Assembly: GCA_023299965.1 (NCBI GenBank)
Contig: JALZVN010000223.1
Span: 1 to 13,494 of the forward strand
From: Saprospiraceae bacterium
Lineage (GTDB): Bacteria; Bacteroidota; Bacteroidia; Chitinophagales; Saprospiraceae
Length of the DNA: 13,494 nucleotides
Direction: 5' to 3'
Numbering within the stretch: the first letter of the stretch is position 1; the number at the start of each line of letters is the position of its first letter. Under the pieces are notes generated by a model. The model saw nothing but the letters and a program-made list of their open reading frames with translations, had not been told where the DNA came from and searched no databases. Positions 1-9,400 of this stretch are shown here, piece by piece. The position numbers and the translations under genes are program-made.

Positions 1-1061
1 CGGTAATCTTCTTTTATGTTTTCAGGAAAATAACTTCTACAAACACGCTCTACTTGATCGAAATAGAGACCAGGTATTTGCATGGTTTGTTTTCTTACCA
101 TAGAAGAGCTAAATGCTTGAGATAAATTGAGTTGAAACATACCAAACATTTTTTTTAATGGATTGGTATGCCAGCCTACGAGTTGGATTTTTTGTAGGGT
201 GGCCTGCTTTTCATTTCTAGTAAATAAGCCACTGATTAACCTATAGCCTTGAGACGTTTCTTGAAAAATGAGATTGTAATATTTGAGTACTGTTCTAAAT
301 AAGGATAAAGCCAGTGTAGTTATAAGCATTAGGGGAACGAGGATAAAAATTAAACTCTTGAAAATGGAGTTGATATTTTCTTCTATGTTCATATAATCTT
401 GCTTGTTCAAAAGTATATCAGCATATTGACTCAGACCAAGAAAAAAGAAAGTGATGATCAGGAAAGATTGAAGATGATTTTGACCTATTCCGACTTTAAG
501 TAGCGCTGGGATATCTAATTGTAATAGAGTCTCTTCTTTGTATTGTTCTATTTTGATTTCTGCGTCTACTTCTTCCTTAAGGCTAGTTTTTTCTTTTTCG
601 CTTAGGATAAAATTCTTAAGCTTTTCTGCGGTTTCAAATTTAATCGCGTCTATTTTTATTTCACTATTCTTGGATCCTGCAGTATCTATTTCGATACTAG
701 CTACATTAAATATTCTATGTATAAGGGATTGATTGGTGTTTATAGCTTGGATTCGATCGAAAGGAACATTCAAATTTACTTTTTTTAAGATTCCTTTATT
801 TATGATTATTTCATCTCCTTGTATGTAGTACTGAAATTTGTAGTAGGCAGCAATCGAGAGCACTGTACTAATGAAACTTACAATCATTATGATGTACACT
901 TCAAAATTATCCCCTGATCTATTTGGTTTGAAGAATATAACTAGAAGTATAGGGAATGCATTCTTAAGTACAAGCATAAAAAACTTGTAGAGAATAAGAA
1001 GTATCGCTACCGGAGATTGTTTTTGCGGTGTAGACAAAAAATCAATGCTATTCTTCTTCAC
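1..1061 (-). CDS. YdbT-like bPH2 (bacterial PH-like) domain membrane protein, C-terminus cut by window edge
   Basis: An open minus-strand frame from a GTG at 1061-1059 to the left edge encodes 353 aa with no stop, so the C-terminus is missing; YdbT relatives are usually about 450-500 aa. Two hydrophobic segments (about residues 17-44 and 55-74) precede a first bPH2-like domain (about 75-155) with the typical P-F-D-R-I-Q-A-I motif. A second helical pair follows (about 197-217 and 235-255), then a second bPH2-like domain (about 258-345) with the motif K-I-Q-L-V-G-W. This alternation of membrane helices and bPH2 domains is the YdbT architecture. The GTG start is chosen because an in-frame TAA lies just upstream (1071-1073), no ATG is available, and the resulting N-terminus, ending in STPQKQSP before the first helix, resembles homologues. 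It overlaps the upstream gene by 14 nt, suggesting translational coupling. Role inferred: partner of the YdbS-like neighbour in a membrane complex; no enzymatic activity is expected. Confidence 0.85.
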   Translation of the reverse strand, partial: MKKNSIDFLSTPQKQSPVAILLILYKFFMLVLKNAFPILLVIFFKPNRSGDNFEVYIIMIVSFISTVLSIAAYYKFQYYIQGDEIIINKGILKKVNLNVPFDRIQAINTNQSLIHRIFNVASIEIDTAGSKNSEIKIDAIKFETAEKLKNFILSEKEKTSLKEEVDAEIKIEQYKEETLLQLDIPALLKVGIGQNHLQSFLIITFFFLGLSQYADILLNKQDYMNIEENINSIFKSLIFILVPLMLITTLALSLFRTVLKYYNLIFQETSQGYRLISGLFTRNEKQATLQKIQLVGWHTNPLKKMFGMFQLNLSQAFSSSMVRKQTMQIPGLYFDQVERVCRSYFPENIKEDY

Positions 1062-1674
1062 TAGACAAATTTAGGTATGAATAAGGAAGAGCGTCGATCG
1101 CCTGATCAGATGCATCTAAAGAGTCTGCATTTGAATCGTTCTCTTGTTCATCTTTTGATACTTTTTGTGCGGTCGCATCAACGATGTATTCTTTTAATCC
1201 ATTTGCAGTTTCTTTGTCTAATCCAGGTACTTCTAAATCACTACTTTGACCACCTGCCGTGAATACTTTTAATGTATACAGGTCAAATAATTGATCAAGT
1301 GGTCCTTGAGAAATTTCACAGTGTTGAACTCTATTAAAAGAAATAGTGGTGATGTTGTTATACAGTACGCCTTCCTTATAAATAATATCGTATGCACGTA
1401 ATGCATGACCTCTTTTATAGTAGCTAATCCACGTAAGTATTATAGATAGGATGGCAAAGGGAAAGAATACCCATTTTGCATATGGGGTAAGATGAGGAAA
1501 CTCCTGGTTTGCCGCAAAAATGGATAGCATAAACATACCTGATAGAAAAAGCCAAAAGACAATGCTCTTTGAAACGGTAAGTGCCAGATACGATTTTTGA
1601 GGCTTTATGTAGTCAACATTTCGCATTCGAGGTAATTCATCGATGTCAATTTGTTGATTTGTAAATAAGTCCAT
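1048..1674 (-). CDS. YdbS-like bPH2 domain membrane protein, 208 aa
   Basis: The protein has an N-terminal cytoplasmic stretch, two transmembrane helices (about residues 36-54 and 67-86), then one bPH2 domain (about 88-165). The bPH2 signature is clear: F-N-R-V-Q-H-C-E-I-S-Q-G-P-L-D followed by F-D-L-Y-T-L-K-V-F-T-A-G-G and a closing E-V-P-G-L. The tail after about residue 170 is acidic, low complexity and probably disordered. The ATG directly follows the TAA of the 479-aa gene (zero spacing), and the 3' end overlaps the YdbT-like gene by 14 nt, so the three are very likely one transcript. Family knowledge: YdbS and YdbT are encoded side by side in many bacteria, and in Bacillus the pair has been associated with tolerance to some circular or membrane-active bacteriocins. 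Whether that applies here is inference. Confidence 0.87.
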   Translation of the reverse strand: MDLFTNQQIDIDELPRMRNVDYIKPQKSYLALTVSKSIVFWLFLSGMFMLSIFAANQEFPHLTPYAKWVFFPFAILSIILTWISYYKRGHALRAYDIIYKEGVLYNNITTISFNRVQHCEISQGPLDQLFDLYTLKVFTAGGQSSDLEVPGLDKETANGLKEYIVDATAQKVSKDEQENDSNADSLDASDQAIDALPYSYLNLSSEEE

Positions 1675-3114
1675 TTAGGTTTTTATTGCTTGTTTTTTTA
1701 ATGGTTTGGGTTTCATCTCTTGATATACCTGAAGCAGCCAGTTTGTAGCTGTGAGTAGTTTCGTTTCTTTTATTTCGTTCTCTATTTTCTCATAGTGCTT
1801 TAGGTTTTGCCGCAAAATTTTGTTGAGCATGTCGCAGAAATTAAGATATATCTTTTTCTTCGTATTTGAAATCTTTTTAGCTCTTTTGAGAAAAATAGTA
1901 AACGCTGCTATTTGCGAAAGGAGGGCGTCCATTTCATTATTATGATAGAATATCTTTATCAACATCATCCTACTGCCTAGGTTGTAGGCAAGTTCAAGAT
2001 CATTCACGAAGACCATATTGAGGTATTCTTGTGCTTTGCTGTAGTCTTGCATAGCAAAGTGCAACTCTGCAAAATTGTAGTTTAGGGCTTTAGTTTGATG
2101 TTTTGGAGCAATTTTATCTTGGTAAGAAATGATAAAATTTTCTACAAATTCAAATCGCTTAAGCAATAGACTTAGTTTGACGATATTTTTAAAAGTCCAA
2201 TGAGATAAGTATCCATTTTGATACATATATCCAGAATCAAGAAACTGCATATATAGCGCTAATGCTTCATCAGTATAAAATTCTTGATTATGTGAAATAC
2301 GTTGGATACAGTAATTGATGGCTTCTTCATATATTTCAGCAATCTCTTTAGGATTGAATTTGTCGTCAAATTGCGTGATGATGTCTTTAAGCTTGATAAA
2401 GTGGGGGAGTGACTCTTCCTTGGTTTGCATCATAATCACTTCGTAGTATCCATTTACTATAGGATTCGAACTAAAGTTATTTTTTGCATAGTTCAATACA
2501 AACTCCATGTTAGGAATCTCAATATGCTTTCCTAGAATCAACTTTCTATTCAGCAGGACTGTGAAATACTGGAGCTTTCGACAAATAAAATATAAATCAA
2601 GATTCTGGCTTGCCAGATGCGCGTTCACATCGTCCTTCCTTTCTTTTTGAGAGATAAAGTAACGATCGAGTAAGTCGTAGTACTCAAAGTAAATCTTGTA
2701 GTGATTGGCTCCTTTATTAGTAGATCGCTCAAGCACTTCCTTTATTTTTTTTGATTCTTTTTTGAAAAGTGGATGTAGTTTTCTTTGTGATAGAATATTC
2801 AAATAGGATATATCCGATAGTTTCTGCTCTTGCGCCTTCACATAGATATAGTTCAAAGCTAATTTAGTAAGATCACTCTGCATGTACCCCAATTTTTTTT
2901 CATCGTAGGTGACAGACGTAAACAATTTGTTGTAGACGTGTTTTCGATCTACATTTTTTTCATCAAAATTAGGATGGATATTACAAAGGAGTTGGCATAG
3001 ATCAATGAGGTCCTCTTTCTTATTATAATAGGGAGACTTTACAAAGTCTACAAATTCATAGAATTCCTCTTTTTTAAGTGCCGAGAGCACCGATATCAGT
3101 TTAGAATTAATCAT
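1675..3114 (-). CDS. Conserved Bacteroidota helical protein of unknown function, 479 aa
   Basis: No signal peptide or membrane segment is visible, so the protein is probably cytoplasmic. It is Lys/Tyr/Leu-rich and reads as almost entirely alpha-helical. The N-terminal part has the pattern K-E-E-F-x-E-F-x-x-F-V-K-S-P-Y-Y-N (residues 15-31), then D-R-K-H-V-Y-N-K-L-F (56-65) and a K-L-G-Y-M-Q-S-D-L motif (74-82). The C-terminal half contains a TPR-like helical hairpin (about 343-398: L-N-Y-N-F-A-E-L-H-F-A-M-Q-D-Y-S-K-A then Y-N-L-G-S-R-M-M-L-I-K-I-F-Y). From memory this pattern belongs to a family widespread and often multicopy in Saprospiria and Chitinophagia that carries only a hypothetical label; no function is claimed. 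It is the first gene of the minus-strand unit and its stop abuts the next ATG. No clear TAnnTTTG promoter was found upstream on the minus strand; the ATG at 3114 is the natural start. Confidence 0.83.
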   Translation of the reverse strand: MINSKLISVLSALKKEEFYEFVDFVKSPYYNKKEDLIDLCQLLCNIHPNFDEKNVDRKHVYNKLFTSVTYDEKKLGYMQSDLTKLALNYIYVKAQEQKLSDISYLNILSQRKLHPLFKKESKKIKEVLERSTNKGANHYKIYFEYYDLLDRYFISQKERKDDVNAHLASQNLDLYFICRKLQYFTVLLNRKLILGKHIEIPNMEFVLNYAKNNFSSNPIVNGYYEVIMMQTKEESLPHFIKLKDIITQFDDKFNPKEIAEIYEEAINYCIQRISHNQEFYTDEALALYMQFLDSGYMYQNGYLSHWTFKNIVKLSLLLKRFEFVENFIISYQDKIAPKHQTKALNYNFAELHFAMQDYSKAQEYLNMVFVNDLELAYNLGSRMMLIKIFYHNNEMDALLSQIAAFTIFLKRAKKISNTKKKIYLNFCDMLNKILRQNLKHYEKIENEIKETKLLTATNWLLQVYQEMKPKPLKKQAIKT

Positions 3115-3306
3115 AATATTTTCTTAAAAAACTAGCAATATCTCATGGTTTAAAATTAAAACTGCGGAAGTTGGGCTACGTGACATATAAATAAATACAA
3201 TATGAAAACATGTAAATTGAAGAAAATCAGTTAATTAGAGTTTGTGGTTGTTTCTATATTTCGATAAATATAATATAATTTTCTTTGGAAATGGTAATTA
3301 TTTGTA

Positions 3307-3338
3307 ATTGCAAGACATTGTCTTTACGGTTACTTTTG
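3307..3338 (+). promoter_or_regulatory. Bacteroidota-type promoter for the giant surface-protein gene
   Basis: A -33 element ATTG (3307-3310) lies exactly 20 nt upstream of TACTTTTG (3331-3338), a full match to the Bacteroidota -7 consensus TAnnTTTG; the known spacing is 19-21 nt. Transcription would start near 3345, leaving a leader of about 30 nt before the ATG at 3377. The leader has no Shine-Dalgarno sequence and is A/T-rich, as is usual in this phylum. Confidence 0.6.
3312..3324. promoter_or_regulatory. Palindrome in the promoter spacer, candidate operator
   Basis: AAGACA-T-TGTCTT is a perfect 6-bp inverted repeat around one central base. It sits between the -33 and -7 elements of the predicted promoter, where a bound dimeric regulator would block RNA polymerase. 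It is short, so chance in AT-rich DNA is not excluded. Confidence 0.3.
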
Positions 3339-3376
3339 AAGCAAGAACATAGTCCTATAACTAAATCCTATAAACG

Positions 3377-3448
3377 ATGGACAGATTTTACGAAAAACTA
3401 TTCTCAATTCTTTTACTTGTTTTCTTGTGCTCTACAGCGCTTTCCTCA
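3377..3448 (+). other. Signal peptide (Sec, type I) of the giant adhesin
   Basis: Residues 1-24 have a charged start (M-D-R-F-Y-E-K), a hydrophobic core L-F-S-I-L-L-L-V-F-L and a polar end T-A-L-S-S before Q-N-K. Cleavage is likely after A-L-S or S-S. The cysteine at residue 18 is not preceded by a lipobox (V-F-L-C), so this is not a lipoprotein. Confidence 0.85.
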
Positions 3449-6400
3449 CAAAACAAATTGTGGCCAGGAGATGCTAATAATAATGGAGTCACTAACTGTG
3501 TAGACCTTCTATATATAGGAGTAGGATACCAAGAAACTGGTCCTCTCAGAAATAATGCTACCACGCTTTGGCAAGAGCAAACCGTAGATTCATTATGGCA
3601 AAGTAACTACGCTGATAATGCTGTGAATCTAGCCCATGGTGATTGTAATGGTGATGGAATTATCGATTCTGATGATTTATTGATGGCCATCAAAGCGAAC
3701 TATAAGCTGTCTCATGCTTCTAATAGTATACCTACAAGTGCGGATGGATATACTTCTAGTATTACGGGGGCTCCTATTGCGGATATTGTTCCAGATGTTC
3801 TCACCGTAAATGAGGGGAACCAAGTGAACATTGAGATAAAGCTTGGAGATACTGCTCTACCAATAAATGACTTTTATGGAGTTGCAATGGTCATCAGTTA
3901 TGACAAACCTTTCTTGGATCTTTCTTCTCCGGCTCAGTTCACGCCAGAGCCTAATGCCTTTACCGATCCTACTAATTCACAATCTGTAAATAACATATTC
4001 ACCGATACCTTAAATAAGCAGGTCGAATTTTCCTACGTAAGGACAAATCAATTGAATGCTGGTCAAGGTTCGGGTACTATCGGTACATTCGCTTTTATTA
4101 TTGAAGATGATGTTATCGAACCTTTATTGTTAGATACAATGAAGATCAAAATAGATAGTATTAGAATCATTGATAAAGATCTAAATTCCATACCTGTAGA
4201 TTTTGCAAATGCAGAGTTCAAGATCGCGGTAGCTGACAATGCGAGAGCAAGTAATCCAACTAACTGTCCAAAAATATTCGAACCAGTTTGTGGTATAAAT
4301 GGAGTTACCTATATAAATAGTTGTTTTGCAAAAGCCGCTGGAGTAGATGTTTTTACTTCCGGAATATGCTATAGCGAATGTATAGAGCCGGATTTGATCG
4401 ATGTAGTTGCACTAGATGAATGTAGCAACAACTACATCCCTGTCTGTGGATGTAATGATGTTACGTACTTAAATTCATGTGTTGCAGAAAATTCAGGAGT
4501 AACAGAATATTCTATTGGTGCATGTTCTGATCAAGCTGTTTGTTTTGATCCAAATTTGGTAATAAATAGTAGTGGTACTTTTGTTGATAAAAATTCTGGA
4601 GTGATTACGGAAAACTGTGAGGAAACCAACGAACCGGTTTGTGGTTGTGACGGTTTCACTTATCAGAATAGCTGTTTGGCAGAAGCAAGTGGAATTACTT
4701 TTTATACTCAAGGGGCCTGTAATAATGTTTGTGTCAATCCTGATTTAATGGATCCATACGCTAATTGTGTGAATACCTATGAACCAGTTTGCGGATGTAA
4801 TGATGTGACCTATACGAATGCTTGTGAAGCAGAATCTGCGGGTGTTGTGAGTTACACACCTGGTCCTTGTGGTAGTTCAAATGTAGGTAATTGGTGTACA
4901 AATGCTACTCCTATTGCTTGTGGTGACTTCTTAGCAAATGAGTCTACCATCGGAGAGACTAACGATATTGATAACTACTACTGGCAATCTAGTGTGAAGT
5001 ACCTGGGAGCTGATAAAGTATATGTTATCACCAAAGATCAACCTGGTGATTTACAAATTGGATTAGAAATTTTAACTCCAGGGGTAAATTTAGATCTATT
5101 TTTACTTTCAGGTGATTGCAACAATTTGACATGTATTGGCGCAAGTCAAAGCAATAATACAGCAACGAATAATGAAGGTATTCTATTAGAAAACGCTCCC
5201 TTAGGAACCTACTATATCGTGGTAGATGGACTGCTTCCTAGTTATCAAGGAGACTTTAAACTAGAAGTAAGTTGTGGGGATTTAGATTGCAACAATGTGG
5301 TGGCTTTGTCTTGTGGACAAACCTTTAACTATAATAATTCATTGGGAGATGATAATGTTTCTCTTTATGGATGTGGAAATGTATTAAATGTAGAAAATAA
5401 CGGAAACGAAGTAGTACACTCATTCACAGTCACTCAAACAGGTCAGGTAGATATCTATCTTACGGGCTTAAATGCTAATCTTGAATTGTTTTTATTGACT
5501 AATTGCGATAGAGGAGATTGCGTGAAGTTTTCTACAAACCCAGGGACAACAGATGAACATATAAGTGCATACTTGCAAGCGGGTACTTATAATGTCGTTG
5601 TTGATGGATTTAATGGTGCTTCTAGTAATTATCAACTTTTAGTGGATTGTCCTTCTTCATGTTCCATTGATATAGACGTTTATGCTACTGGTACAAACTG
5701 TGGACAAAACAACGGAAGTTTTACAGTAAATTCTACAGGAGGAACACCAGGATATGTTGTGACTTGGAGTGGTCCTATATCAGGTAGTTTTTCAACATTT
5801 AGCAATACATGTACCATTTATAATATACCTCCCGGGGTGTATGAAGTGACCAAGACAGATGCAAATGGCTGTAGCAAGTCTGCAACAATTGAAATTCAAG
5901 ATTTGGGTTCTCACCTGGATGCAGTCTTATTGGTAAAAGATGCAGTATGTAATATTAAAGGTTCTGTGAATGTAACTGTGCAGGGTGGGAAAGCACCTTA
6001 TTTAATAAATATAGCAGGACCAGTAAGCGGTACAGCTTCCTCAGGTTTTAATAACTTTAATATCAATCAACTATCACCAGGTGACTATACTATTTTTATA
6101 ACGGATAAGTTTGGATGTACTGTAACTAAAGATTTTACCGTACTAAAGGACAATAATAATTTTACAGTAAGTGGATACACGACTTCTGCACAATGCGAAT
6201 CTCCGGGTAAAATACATATAAACCTAGCTAATGGAAGTCCAACCTATACTATTCATGTAACTGGTCCAGTGTCAGGTAGTGCGACAACTAATAGTTCTAG
6301 TTTTAATATTCCTAATTTACCAGGTGGAACCTATACTGTTTTAATAGAGGATGCTAATTGGTGCTCAGATGAAATGGTATTTGTAATAGAAGATGAAAAT

Positions 6401-9400
6401 ATGGATATTGATTTGGTTCCTACCAATGGTATCTGTGGAGCCCCAGGTTCTTTAGCAATAAATATATCTAATGGAACACCGTTGTACAATATATCTTGGG
6501 ATGGACCGAGCAGTGGAAATGTAGTTTCCTCTTCTTCAACTTTTGAGATTCCTAATTTACCAAGTGGTGCATATTCTGTAACTGTAGTAGATGGTAATTG
6601 GTGCCAAGATTTTCAAGTAATTAGTATTGATAATACGATTTCAAACTTAGATGCAGACATTAGCATAGAAGATGGTGTATGTGGAACAGGTGCGTTTTTG
6701 GTTAGTTTTAATGACGGGACTGCTCCATATACTATTACCTATTCAGGACCAGATAATGGAACGAGTAGTACCTCTGCGAATGGTTTTGGCGCTAATGATT
6801 TAGCCATCGGAACCTATACAATAGATGTAGTTGATGCAAGTGGATGTACCTATTCAGAAGTAGTTGAGCTAGGATCTAATGATGCAGTTATAAACGTGAA
6901 TGCTTGGCCTAATGATGGAGAATGTGGAGAACTTGGAAATATAGAGTTTTCTGTTACCAATGGTTCATCGCCTTATACAATAAGCTATAATGGGCCATCA
7001 TCAAATTCTGTAGTCTCAAATAGCCCCATTTTTGTTATTGATGATTTGGTCACAGGAGCATATGATATCGAAGTGACGGATGAAAATGGCTGTACAGATT
7101 GGGTGTCTACTTCTATAGCTAATTCTGGGTCTGGAGTAGTAATAAGTACTTCTGCTTGGAATGGTAGCTGTGGCACACCTGGTGAAGTTACAGTGGATAT
7201 AGTAGGAGGATCTCCTGGCTATAATGTTGTTTGGGATGGACCAAGTACTGGGGCAGCAGTATCTGCTACAAATAGTTTTACCATCAATAATGCGTTATCC
7301 GGAATATACGATGTGACGGTTACGGATGCGCTAGGTTGTAGTGATGTTGGTAGTCAAGAGGTTTCTAATGACGCAAACAATTTAGATATAACGCTTAGTG
7401 CAACTGATGGTACGTGCGGAGATCCGGGTAGCTTGGCTATTGGGATTACTGGCGGAACTTCACCATATACTGTGAGCTGGACAGGACCTCAATCTGGGTC
7501 AAGTACCACTAGCTCAAACTTCAACCTTAATAGTCTTATTCCTGGAATATATGTAATTGCAGTAGAGGGGGCAAATGGTTGTAATAAGGCAGGTCAAATT
7601 GAAATTCTTAATAATGGAGTCGCCCCAGAAGTGACACTTTCTACTTCTGCTTCTATATGTAATGGAGGAGGAGATGTTACCGTCATTTACGGTATGGGAG
7701 ACGCCTTGGTTTCATGGTCAGGACCTAGTAGTGGATCAGCTGATGCCACGAATGGTAGTTTTGTGATTCCTAATTTACAAGCAGGTACATATGATATTAC
7801 GGTAGATAATGGCAGTGGTTGTGAAGTGATAGTAAGTGCTAACATCATAGATATAGAAAATGAAATAAACTTTTCTGTAGCTACTGAAAATGGCTTATGT
7901 CAGACTAATGGTTCTGCAACGGTAAGTTTTGATCCAGGTCAATTTGATATAGTATGGTCTGGACCAAGTGATGGAAATGTGGTGGATAATACTGGAATAT
8001 TCCTTATCCAAAACCTTCCAGCTGGAGATTATACCATTTCACTGATAGATAGTGATGGCTGCAAGAAGACACAAAATTTCACCATAGAAATTATAGACAC
8101 ACCGGTAAATATTAGCGCTATTGGAACAAACGGAGTATGCAATACTCTTGGCGCAATTGATGTTGACTTTTCAGGAACGATAGGGACTGTTTCTTGGTCA
8201 GGACCTTCTGCTGGATCTAGTACAAGTTCAAACGGTATGTTCACTATTGTAAATCTTGACTCAGGTACATATACTGTATCTGTAGCGCTTCCAAATGGGT
8301 GCACAGGTTCAATGGATGTACTGATTGAAAATATTGAAGAGGTAGTTTCAGTGAACGGAAATCCTAGTGATGCTATTTGCAATACCAATGGATCTATCGA
8401 TGTAAGTGCATCTAGCAACGTTATCAGTATCACTTACACAGGTCCTATATCTGGATCTGGAATACCTATAGCTGGAAACTTTTTGTTAAGTAATGCACCT
8501 GCAGGTATATATACTATAGTAGCGGAAAGTAGCAATGGGTGTACTAATGAAACACAAACAACTATTGGTACAAGTGCTGAAGTTTTAAACTTGGTAGCAT
8601 CAGCAAATAACGGATTGTGTAATGAAAATGGCTCCATTGATTTGACATTTAATGTAGGCAATACTTCTATTACATGGACAGGCGCGTCTTCTGGGTCAGC
8701 CTTTGCGATGAATGGATTATTTAATATCGAAAACCTTATCGCAGGTACGTATGAAGTAGTCATCACAAATGATAATGGTTGTATAGAGTCTGCAAGTGTT
8801 ATGGTAGAGCGTATGGCTTCAACTATTGCTATCAGCCAAAATGTCACTAATGCTGATTGTTGTGATTTAGGGACGGCGGCGATTTCTGTGAGTGGAGGGT
8901 CTGGAGCTTTGACCTATGATTGGGTTCCAAATATATCTACTACAAATGCATTGACTGACGTAGAAGCGGGATTGTATGCAGTGACTGTAACTGATCAAAA
9001 CGGATGTACAGCAAGTACTACTTTTAGCGTATTAAATGATTGTATGTGTCCTGACTTATTTGAATTAGACACTGTATTTTTTGATGGATCTATACCAGAG
9101 CAAGTCTGTGTACCAATTCCATTTTTAGACAATAGTCTGTATCGTATTATTTTAAATGATACAGATTATACTTTGCCAGTAAGGGCTTGTGATGTCGACA
9201 CCTTGGTTCAGTATTCTTATGTGGTATTATTCGGACTAGGTCAGGATGGACCATATAGAATAGATGAGTGGCAGGCGAATGGCCAAATGTTTTCTGGAGA
9301 AGTTCAAACTATGCAAGAACTGACAGATTCCTTAAATGTATGGGATCCAACAGGTAACTGGATACATGAGCCAGCTCAATTTAGTATAGTAGGTGGAGAT

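Larger units (their letters stand above)
3115..3376. other. Divergent intergenic region
   Basis: These 262 AT-rich bases separate the minus-strand three-gene unit from the plus-strand giant gene, so promoters for both should lie here. A plus-strand promoter is visible (3307-3338). On the minus strand the nearest match to TAnnTTTG is TAATTTTA (complement of 3151-3158), with no TTG at the right distance, so that promoter is unassigned. A short direct repeat TCCTATAA occurs twice in the giant gene's leader (3353-3360 and 3366-3373), just before the ATG. No tRNA, riboswitch or small gene was recognised. Confidence 0.7.

Noticed and set aside
538..732. 64-codon plus-strand open frame, Ser/Leu-rich
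   Set aside because: It is the antisense of the YdbT-like gene, whose protein has clear bPH2 motifs in this stretch.
1043..1045. TTG as an alternative start for the YdbT-like gene
   Set aside because: It is not in the YdbT-like reading frame; the in-frame GTG at 1061-1059 gives a better N-terminus.
3377..3448. Possible lipoprotein signal because of a cysteine at residue 18
   Set aside because: The residues before the Cys (V-F-L) do not form a lipobox, and a good type I cleavage site follows.
3285..3503. 72-codon plus-strand open frame overlapping the start of the giant gene
   Set aside because: It covers the promoter -7 element and leader and runs out of frame through the signal peptide; no recognisable protein features.
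8029..8847. Two back-to-back open frames of 134 and 137 codons on the minus strand inside the giant gene
   Set aside because: They are antisense to the SprB-like repeats. Repeated codon patterns keep the opposite frame open, and the encoded peptides mirror the 240-nt period with no domain or start signal.
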